64,000 nt of DNA from DATBLE01 sp963734065. Lineage in GTDB: Bacteria; Actinomycetota; Thermoleophilia; Gaiellales; Gaiellaceae. The position numbers and the translations under genes are program-made. Below, in pieces: positions 58,367-64,000 of the stretch. The first letter of the stretch is position 1. Each line of letters begins with the position of its first letter. The stretch spans positions 1,054,001 through 1,118,000 of the forward strand of contig CAVTFN010000005.1 in the NCBI GenBank assembly GCA_963734065.1, written 5' to 3'. The notes beneath the pieces are model-generated. The model did no database searches, was not told the DNA's origin, and saw only the letters and a program-made list of their open reading frames with translations.

Positions 58367-59798
58367 AGACCGTCTTCCAGTCGGAGTACACGTCGAGCGC
58401 CTCCGTCCCCGGCTCGCGCCACCCGGTGCCCGAGTCGCGCTGTCCGCCGAAGGGGACGTGCGGCTCGAAGCCGTACGTCGGCCCGTTCACCTGGACGCCG
58501 CCCGCGACGATCCGGCGGACGAACTCCTGCCCGCGGTGGATGCTGGCCGTCCAGATCGCGGCGGTCAGCCCGTAGGGGCTCGCGTTCGCCGCCGTCAGCG
58601 CCTCCTCGAAGCCTGCGACGCGATGGAGCGTCGTGATCGGGCCGAACAGCTCCGTGCAGGAGATCTCCGAGTCTGCGGCGGCGCCCTCGACGATCGTCGG
58701 CGCCAGATAGAACCCCGGCCGGTCGAGCCGCTCCCCGCCGGTGACGACAGTCGCGCCCGCGGCCCTTGCCTGCTCGACCGCGGCCAGCATGTCCTCGAGT
58801 TGCCGCTCGTTGATCACCGGGCCGAAGTCGTGCTCGTCGTCGGCCCCGATCTTCTGCGCACGCGCGCGATCGACCAGCAGCTCGCGGAAGCGGTCGTAGA
58901 CGGCGTCGAAGACGATCAGGCGCGATCCGGCAGCGCAGCGCTGGCCCGCGTTCGAGAAGGCCGACAGCGCCGCTGCCTCGGCCGCCTGCTCGAGGTTCGC
59001 GTCGTCGCAGACGACGAGCGGATTCTTCCCACCGAGCTCGAGGCACACCTTGGCGAGGCGCTCGCCGGCGACGCGCGCGATCAGGCGGCCGACGGCGGTC
59101 GAGCCCGTGAACGACACGACGGCGACGCGTGGATCTTCGACCAGCGGCTGCCCCGCCTCCCCGCCGAAGCCGTGGACGACGTTCAGCACACCGTCCGGAA
59201 CGCCGGCCTCCGCCGCCAGTCGCGCGAACACATTCGCGGTCTCGGGGGCGTCCTCGGACGCCTTCAGCACCGCTGCGTTCCCGCATAACAGCGCGGGGAA
59301 GACCTTCCACGCGACGTTCGCGATCGGCGTGTTCGCCGCGATGATCAGGCCGGCGACGCCGAGCGGCTGGCGGATCGTCATCGCCGAGCGGTTCGCGGTC
59401 GCGCTCGGCATCGTCTTGCCGTAGAACCGCCGCCCCTCGCCGGCGATGAAGTAGCCGAGCTCGATCGCACCGTCGGTCTCGCCCTTCGCGTCCTTCGGCG
59501 ACTTGCCCGTCTCGGCGGAGACGACCGACGCCACCTGCTCGCGGTCGCGCTCGAGCAGCTGCGCGACCCCGCGCAGGATGCGGCCGCGCTCCTCGACCGG
59601 CCGGGCCGCCCAGGCCGGTTGCGCAGCCTCGGCCGCCGCCACCGCCACGGCGACGTCCGTCGCCGACGAGCGCGCGACCAGCGACAGCACCTCGCCGGTG
59701 GCCGGCGCGAGCTTCTCGAACGTCCCGCCGCGCGATGCCGGGCGCTCCTCGCCGCCGATCACGTTGCCGACCGTGCGCACCTCCGCGGTCACCGTCAT
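58338..59798 (-). CDS. NAD(P)-dependent aldehyde dehydrogenase
   Basis: A 486-residue protein of normal family length. The catalytic Glu lies in CLELGGKNPLVV, and the nucleophile Cys in NAGQRCAAGSRLIVFD near residue 285. FTGSTAVGRLIA is the cofactor loop, and CTELFGPITTLHRV and PHVPFGGQRDSGTG are in the usual C-terminal positions. It oxidises an aldehyde to an acid. Placed between an SDR and a sugar transferase, it may make a uronic or other sugar acid, or serve a precursor route (inference). ATGA overlap with the SDR. Confidence 0.85.
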   Translation of the reverse strand: MTVTAEVRTVGNVIGGEERPASRGGTFEKLAPATGEVLSLVARSSATDVAVAVAAAEAAQPAWAARPVEERGRILRGVAQLLERDREQVASVVSAETGKSPKDAKGETDGAIELGYFIAGEGRRFYGKTMPSATANRSAMTIRQPLGVAGLIIAANTPIANVAWKVFPALLCGNAAVLKASEDAPETANVFARLAAEAGVPDGVLNVVHGFGGEAGQPLVEDPRVAVVSFTGSTAVGRLIARVAGERLAKVCLELGGKNPLVVCDDANLEQAAEAAALSAFSNAGQRCAAGSRLIVFDAVYDRFRELLVDRARAQKIGADDEHDFGPVINERQLEDMLAAVEQARAAGATVVTGGERLDRPGFYLAPTIVEGAAADSEISCTELFGPITTLHRVAGFEEALTAANASPYGLTAAIWTASIHRGQEFVRRIVAGGVQVNGPTYGFEPHVPFGGQRDSGTGWREPGTEALDVYSDWKTVYVTHDPASV

Positions 59799-60502
59799 GC
59801 GGTGAATCCTCCATCAACGCGCAGCTCCTGTCCGGTGACGTACGCCGAGGCATCCGAGACGAGGAAGAGCAGCGCGCCGGCCAGGTCGTCCGGCTCGGCC
59901 ATCCGGCCCAGAGGCACGCGCTCCGAGTACTTGCGTACGAACTCCGCGTCCTGACCGCCGCGCACCCCGCCCGGCGACAGGGCGTTCACGCGCACGCCGT
60001 GCGGGCCCCACAGCCGCGCGAAGTAGCGGGTCAGGTTGACGACCGCCGCCTTCGACGCTCCGTACGCCGCGGGCTTCGTGAACGGCGGCTCGATGTGGTC
60101 GTAGAGGGCCGGGATCGGCGCGATCGAGGCGTACAGCGAGCCGATGTTCACGATCGAGCCGCCGCCCGCCCCGCACATCGCGCGACCGAAGATCTCCGTC
60201 GCGTTGTGGAGGCCGGTGACGTTCACCTCCAGCGTCCGCGCGAAGTCGCCCTCGTCGCCGCCGGGCGGTGCGTCGATCCCGGCGTTGTTGACCAGCACCG
60301 CGGGCGCGCCGACGTCGGCGAGCACCCGCTCCAGCGCGGCGCGGTCGGTGACGTCGGCCTGGACGACGCCGTCGCCCTCGCGCACGTCCAGCCCGACCAC
60401 CCGCGCCCCGGCGCCGGCCAACGCCGCGGTCCACGCCGGCCCCAGGTTTCCGAGCGCTCCGGTGACGACGGCGAGGCGGCCGGCCAGAGGCTCAGCGCTC
60501 AT
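59795..60502 (-). CDS. Short-chain dehydrogenase/reductase (SDR)
   Basis: A 235-residue classical SDR: VVTGALGNLGPAWTAAL (cofactor loop, slightly altered from TGxxxGxG), LVNNAGIDAPP, SIVNIGSLYASI (catalytic Ser), YGASKAAVVNLTRYFA (Tyr-x3-Lys) and VNALSPGGV. It acts on a keto or hydroxyl group of a small molecule, perhaps a nonulosonate or its precursor, because it directly follows neuB2 with an 11-nt overlap. ATG 60502 was chosen as the start nearest the SDR core. Confidence 0.85.
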   Translation of the reverse strand: MSAEPLAGRLAVVTGALGNLGPAWTAALAGAGARVVGLDVREGDGVVQADVTDRAALERVLADVGAPAVLVNNAGIDAPPGGDEGDFARTLEVNVTGLHNATEIFGRAMCGAGGGSIVNIGSLYASIAPIPALYDHIEPPFTKPAAYGASKAAVVNLTRYFARLWGPHGVRVNALSPGGVRGGQDAEFVRKYSERVPLGRMAEPDDLAGALLFLVSDASAYVTGQELRVDGGFTA

Positions 60503-61604
60503 CGGCCGCGCGCAGGGACGCACCCGCCGCCGTCCCCGGGATCAGCTCCTCGAGGTCGTCGAACGTGAAGGCCGCGTCCTCGGCGACCGGGTGGCGCAGC
60601 GTGCGGCCGATCACCGCGTCGAGCTCGTACGGGGGAAGCCCGCCGTCGGCGGGCGACTTCAGCGCGAGATCCTCGCGGGCGAGCGTGTGCCCGGCGGACA
60701 GCGTGCGCGCGGCGACGATCTTCTTGCCCATCTTCGTGATCGGGTCGGCCTCGCTCGGATACGGGATCTTGTCGCCCTTGCCGAGCGCGAGCCGTGTGCG
60801 CCGGAGGTCGCGGACGAGCTTGCGCAGGCCGACCGGCTCGAGCGAGAAGCGATGATCGGTCCCCTTCATCGCCCGGTTGAGCGTGAAGTGCTTCTCGACG
60901 ATCCGGCCGCCGAGCACGTACGCCGCGACCGGCATGGCGATCCCGTTGTCGTGACCCGAGTAGCCGACGATCGTGTCCTCGAACAGCTGCCGGTAGGTCT
61001 CGATCACGCGCAGGTCGAGCTCGTCCCAGTTCTCGACCGGATAGCCGGCGGTGCACTGGAGCAGCCCGAGTTGCGGGTTGATCTCGGCGACGCAGTCGTG
61101 CGCACGGCGGACGTCGTCGAGCGTGCCGCCGCCGGTGGAGAGGATCATCGGCTTGCCGATCCGGGCGACGAACTCGAGGAGCGGCGTGTTGGTCAGGTCA
61201 CCGGAGGCGATCTTGTACGCCGGCATGTCCAGATCGGCCAGCATCTCCGCGCTCGAGAAGTCGAAGGCGGTCGCGAAGAAGGTGACCCCGATCTGGGCCG
61301 CGTACGCCTTCAGCTCCTGGTACTCGGCGCGCCCGAACTCGAGCGCCTCGCGGTGCTGGCCGTACGTCGGCCCGTAGCTGTTCTCGTTCTCGTAGGGCCG
61401 GTTGAAGAACTCCCGCGTGTACAGGCCGCGGTTGTCGCGCTTCTGGAGCTTGACCGCGTTCGCACCGCAGCGGGCCGCCTCGGCGAAGAGCTCCTTGCAC
61501 TGCTCCAGCGACCCCTGGTGGTTGTGCCCGATCTCGGCGATCACCCAGCAGTCGGTGTCGTCGGCGATCCGGGTGCCGTCGATGACCAGCTCGCGATTGC
61601 TCAT
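60492..61604 (-). CDS. neuB: Nonulosonic acid synthase (NeuB family), second type
   Basis: A 370-residue NeuB-family protein: CWVIAEIGHNHQGSLEQCKE, NAVKLQKRDNRGLYT, FFATAFDFSSAEMLADLDM, YKIASGDLTNTPLLEFV, LLQCTAGYPVENWDELDL, GYSGHDNGIAMPVAAYVLGG, VEKHFTLNRAMKGTDH, and a C-terminal SAF domain (ARTLSAGHTLAREDLALK ... GLPPYEL). The NRGLYT insert and longer length separate it from 43739-44761, so it probably uses a different acceptor sugar. The ATG lies 6 nt after TACGAT, giving this four-gene unit its own promoter. Confidence 0.85.
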   Translation of the reverse strand: MSNRELVIDGTRIADDTDCWVIAEIGHNHQGSLEQCKELFAEAARCGANAVKLQKRDNRGLYTREFFNRPYENENSYGPTYGQHREALEFGRAEYQELKAYAAQIGVTFFATAFDFSSAEMLADLDMPAYKIASGDLTNTPLLEFVARIGKPMILSTGGGTLDDVRRAHDCVAEINPQLGLLQCTAGYPVENWDELDLRVIETYRQLFEDTIVGYSGHDNGIAMPVAAYVLGGRIVEKHFTLNRAMKGTDHRFSLEPVGLRKLVRDLRRTRLALGKGDKIPYPSEADPITKMGKKIVAARTLSAGHTLAREDLALKSPADGGLPPYELDAVIGRTLRHPVAEDAAFTFDDLEELIPGTAAGASLRAADER

Positions 61605-61616
61605 CGCCGGATCGTA
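61605..61616 (-). promoter_or_regulatory. Leaderless-type promoter of the neuB2 operon
   Basis: Minus-strand TACGAT (61611-61616) is followed by 6 nt and the ATG at 61604, inside the short gap after hddA. Confidence 0.55.
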
Positions 61617-61625
61617 GCGAGCGCC

Positions 61626-62603
61626 TCAGCGGCCGACGTGGATGATCCGCGTGCCCTCGCTCTCGGGGGCGAACGCGAACTCGCGCAGGCCGCCGAGCGC
61701 CCGGCGCACGTCCGCCTGGCGTTCGACGGGCGCGTAGACGAGCAGGAAGCCGCCGCTGCCCGAGCCGAGCAGCTTCCCGCCGGTCGCGCCGGCCGAGCGA
61801 GCGGCCTCGTACCAGCCGTCGATCTGGTCGTCGGTGACACCCGGCAGCTCGCGCTTCCGCTGCCAGCTCTCGTGCATCGCCTCGCCGAGAACGTCGAGGC
61901 CGGCCCCGCCCGACAGCTCGCGGAAGAGGGCGAGCGCGTCGTCGCGCAGACGCTCCAGCCGCGCGACCGTCCCGGGCTCGCCGGCGACCGCGTCCAGCCG
62001 CTCGAGCGGCTCGCCGCTCGACACGCGCCCGGTGTGGAACATCAGCAGGTTCCGCCCGAGCGCCTGCCGCTGCTCGTCGGTGAGCACGAGCGGCGTCCGG
62101 CTGACGCCGCTGCCCGGTCCGAACTCGAGCAGCTGGAGCCCGCCGAACGCTGCGGCGTACTGGTCCTGCTTGCCGATCGGCTTGCCGAGCACGTCGATCT
62201 CGATCCGCGCCGCCTCCTCCGCCAGCTCGCCGGGCGACTTGAGGATGCCCTGGTAGGCGAAGAGCGCGTTCAGGAGGCCGACGGTGACGGCGCTCGACGA
62301 GCCGAGGCCGGTGCCCTCCGAGGGCACGTCCGCGATCGTGACGATCTCCGTCCCGCGCGGGATCCCGGCCGTGCGCAGCGCCTCGCGGGCGAGCTCGTGC
62401 TCGAGCTCGTCGATCGAGGAGACGATCTCCGTCCGCGAGTAGCTGACCCGCGTCGTCTCCTCGAACCGCTTGTTCACCGCGACGTAGACGTACTTGTCGA
62501 TCGTGGTGGAGACGACCGCCCCGCCGTGCTCCGCCGAGAACGAGACGACGTCGCTGCCGCCGCCGACGAAGCTGACCCGGAGGGGTGTCCGCGAGATCAG
62601 CAC
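61626..62603 (-). CDS. hddA: GHMP kinase, D-glycero-D-manno-heptose 7-phosphate kinase-like
   Basis: A 325-residue GHMP kinase: RTPLRVSFVGGGSDVVSF (motif I), PSEGTGLGSSSAVTVGLLNA (ATP-binding motif II), and GGKLLGSGSGGFLLVYAP (motif III). The match to HddA-type sugar kinases is supported by neighbouring gmhB, gmhA and hddC, the full set for GDP-heptose. It adds phosphate at C1 of heptose 7-phosphate. The GTG start at 62603 overlaps gmhB by 7 nt. Confidence 0.85.
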   Translation of the reverse strand: MLISRTPLRVSFVGGGSDVVSFSAEHGGAVVSTTIDKYVYVAVNKRFEETTRVSYSRTEIVSSIDELEHELAREALRTAGIPRGTEIVTIADVPSEGTGLGSSSAVTVGLLNALFAYQGILKSPGELAEEAARIEIDVLGKPIGKQDQYAAAFGGLQLLEFGPGSGVSRTPLVLTDEQRQALGRNLLMFHTGRVSSGEPLERLDAVAGEPGTVARLERLRDDALALFRELSGGAGLDVLGEAMHESWQRKRELPGVTDDQIDGWYEAARSAGATGGKLLGSGSGGFLLVYAPVERQADVRRALGGLREFAFAPESEGTRIIHVGR

Positions 62604-63130
62604 AGGCGGCGCGCCGCCGCGGCGAGGTCGGGCTCGACCAGGTCGGCGGCGGTGTCGGACGTCTCCGGCGAGATCAGGATGGTCGAGCAGCCGGCTGCGC
62701 GGCCGGCGGCGACGTCGGACTCGGAGTCGCCGATCATCCAGCTCTTGCCGGGCTCGACGCCGAGCTCGGCGGCGGCGCGCGCGATCAGGCCCGGCCGGGG
62801 CTTGCGACAGTCGCAGCCCTCGGCGTCGTCGTGCGGGCAGTAGTAGAAGCCGTCGATCGCCGCCTCGGGCGCGAGGTCGCCCTGGATCCGCCGCTCGATC
62901 GCCGCCAGCGTGTGGGACGAGACGAGCCCGCGCACGACGCCACGCTGGTTGGAGACGACGGCCACCTTCCAGCCGGCCGCCTTGAGCTCGACCACGGCCT
63001 CGCGCGCGCCGGGGAGCCAGGCGAACCGGTCGACCGAGGTCACGTACTCGTGCTCGGGGGGCCGGGCGTTGAGCACGCCGTCGCGGTCGAGGAACACGGC
63101 CTGCCTCTGCCTGCTGCTCGACCGGATCAC
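62597..63130 (-). CDS. gmhB: D,D-heptose 1,7-bisphosphate phosphatase
   Basis: A 177-residue HAD phosphatase: AVFLDRDGVLNARP (nucleophile Asp), VVSNQRGVVRG, the Cys/His zinc loop YYCPHDDAEGCDCRKPRPG, and MIGDSESDVAAGRAAG. The zinc loop is typical of GmhB and HisB-N. The heptose context decides for GmhB. The start is GTG at 63130, and a 25-nt palindrome lies just upstream at the end of gmhA. Confidence 0.85.
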   Translation of the reverse strand: MIRSSSRQRQAVFLDRDGVLNARPPEHEYVTSVDRFAWLPGAREAVVELKAAGWKVAVVSNQRGVVRGLVSSHTLAAIERRIQGDLAPEAAIDGFYYCPHDDAEGCDCRKPRPGLIARAAAELGVEPGKSWMIGDSESDVAAGRAAGCSTILISPETSDTAADLVEPDLAAAARRLC

Positions 63131-63141
63131 AGACGGAACCG

Positions 63142-63166
63142 GGGACAGGTCTGTCAGACCTGTCCC
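63142..63166. repeat. 25-nt palindrome at the end of gmhA
   Basis: 12-nt arms GGGACAGGTCTG and CAGACCTGTCCC around a single T. It covers the last codons and TGA stop of gmhA. It resembles the palindrome that ends neuC (42569-42588), where the stop also lies within the element. Confidence 0.8.
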
Positions 63167-63753
63167 TCTCCGTGCTCATCAAGGCGACCGCGGAAGTAGC
63201 TCGTCAGCGCGTGGTTGAGGATCATGTGCACGTCCTCGATCAGCCCGTAGTTGTCCGTGGGAGCGACGATCGCGTGGTCGGCGAGCTCGGCCGCCTCGCC
63301 GCCGTCGAAGCCGAGGAAGGCGATCACCGTTGCGGAGCGCTCGCGCGCATAGCGCATCGCTTCGAGCACGTTGGGCGAGCTGCCGCTGCCGGAGAGGACG
63401 ATCAGCACGTCGCCGGTGCGGATCAGGTTGACGAGCTGCTCCTTGAAGACGTGCTCGTAGCCGACGTCGTTGGCGAGCGCGGACATCAGCGCGACGTTGT
63501 CGGTCAGGCTCATCACGCGGAAGCGCGGCCGATTGCCCGCGAGCGTGTTCTTCGAGAGGTCGCAGGCCATGTGCGACGCGGTCGAGGCTGAACCGCCGTT
63601 CCCGACCACGAACACCTGCTTGTCGTGGCGGTAGGCGGAGTAGAGGGCTGCCCCGATCGACTCGATCCGCTCGAGCGGCATCGCGTCGAGCAGGGCCTTC
63701 AGCTCGGCGAAGTAGGCCGCGAGGCTCTCGGAAACGCTGGCGTGGGCGGGCAC
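63154..63753 (-). CDS. gmhA: Sedoheptulose 7-phosphate isomerase
   Basis: A 199-residue SIS-domain protein: VFVVGNGGSASTASHMACDL (sugar-phosphate loop), SGSGSSPNVLEAMRYARE, and an ILNHAL element at the C-terminus. GmhA turns sedoheptulose 7-phosphate into D-glycero-D-manno-heptose 7-phosphate, the entry to the heptose route. The GTG at 63753 lies 6 nt after TATGAT. The last codons (GEGQV) lie within a 25-nt palindrome. Confidence 0.85.
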   Translation of the reverse strand: MPAHASVSESLAAYFAELKALLDAMPLERIESIGAALYSAYRHDKQVFVVGNGGSASTASHMACDLSKNTLAGNRPRFRVMSLTDNVALMSALANDVGYEHVFKEQLVNLIRTGDVLIVLSGSGSSPNVLEAMRYARERSATVIAFLGFDGGEAAELADHAIVAPTDNYGLIEDVHMILNHALTSYFRGRLDEHGEGQV

Positions 63754-63765
63754 CCGGCGATCATA
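63754..63765 (-). promoter_or_regulatory. Leaderless-type promoter of gmhA
   Basis: Minus-strand TATGAT (63760-63765) is followed by 6 nt and the GTG at 63753. The hexamer overlaps the stop codon of the upstream nucleotidyltransferase. Confidence 0.55.
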
Positions 63766-64000
63766 GTCCCAGGTCTCGCTCGGCCTCCGCGAGCGCCTCC
63801 GGGGTGCCGACGTCCTTCACGTAGGCGTCGGTACGAACGGCGGTGATCGTCGCTCCAGCCGCCAGCGCCCGGGGAAAGACGTCGTGCCCGAAATCCGACG
63901 GCGGATCGCCGATGAACGCGAGGATCTCGGGCGCGAGCAGGTAGATCCCGGCGTTCACGAGACCCTCGCCCTCGACGGCGGCCTTCTCGAGGAACCCCGT
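63761..64000 (-). CDS. hddC: Sugar nucleotidyltransferase, heptose 1-phosphate guanylyltransferase-like (3' part only)
   Basis: About 79 C-terminal residues of a gene that enters from the right edge. VNAGIYLLAPEILAFIG, FGHDVFPRALAAGATITAV and YVKDVGTPEALAEAERDLG match the end of GT-A-fold sugar-phosphate nucleotidyltransferases (the N-A-G-x-Y and D-x-G-T-P elements). With gmhA, gmhB and hddA directly downstream, HddC, which makes GDP-D-glycero-D-manno-heptose, is the most likely assignment. The N-terminal signature is outside the window. Confidence 0.75.
   Translation of the reverse strand, partial: TGFLEKAAVEGEGLVNAGIYLLAPEILAFIGDPPSDFGHDVFPRALAAGATITAVRTDAYVKDVGTPEALAEAERDLGL

Overview
The window is about 70% GC. 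It has tightly packed operons with 1-4 nt start/stop overlaps, many GTG starts, and -10 hexamers placed directly before start codons. This fits a high-GC actinobacterium-like genome, perhaps of the Thermoleophilia type, but no rRNA or other phylogenetic marker is present and the assignment is inference. Nearly the whole window is one very large surface-polysaccharide biosynthesis region. No tRNA, rRNA, CRISPR array, insertion sequence or transposase was seen.

Layout. 1-268: tail of an M74-type murein endopeptidase. 317-8322 (-): a transcription unit with an ATP-grasp ligase, two PQQ-type beta-propellers, a glucuronyl C5-epimerase-like protein, a polysaccharide deacetylase, a Wzz-type chain-length protein and a DPM1-type glycosyltransferase. 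8421-9046 (+): an AbrB/PIN toxin-antitoxin pair. 9067-12690 (-): two glycosyltransferases, a methyltransferase and a phosphoglycosyl transferase. 12805-16980 (+): two GT4-type transferases, a KpsC/S-like protein and a HAD phosphatase. 16995-42481: a series of ten paralogous GT-B-type genes sharing an 'SWDNL' core, interleaved with sulfotransferases, a dioxygenase, two more PIN loci and an ABC-2 exporter (34781-36978). 42571-47919 (-): a six-gene operon with complete neuC-neuB-neuA. 47948-57410: sulfotransferases, a dioxygenase, a DXD-sugar glycosyltransferase, a cytidylyltransferase-type enzyme, a transketolase and a second neuA. 57677-61604 (-): a second phosphoglycosyl transferase, an aldehyde dehydrogenase, an SDR and a second neuB. 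61626-64000 (-): hddA, gmhB, gmhA and hddC for an activated heptose.

How it fits together (inference). Phosphoglycosyl transferases start chains on a lipid carrier. The many glycosyltransferases extend them with nonulosonic acid (CMP-activated) and heptose (GDP-activated). Seven sulfotransferases, an epimerase, a deacetylase and a methyltransferase modify the product. The Wzm/Wzt-like ABC system exports it. The most unusual elements are the SWDNL array with fused and duplicated modules, an ABC ATPase whose catalytic motifs are degraded, three kinds of sulfotransferase, short dispersed palindromes (some inside coding ends), and a repeated leaderless-promoter signature at almost every transcription-unit start. 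No Wzx flippase or Wzy polymerase was recognised inside the window.
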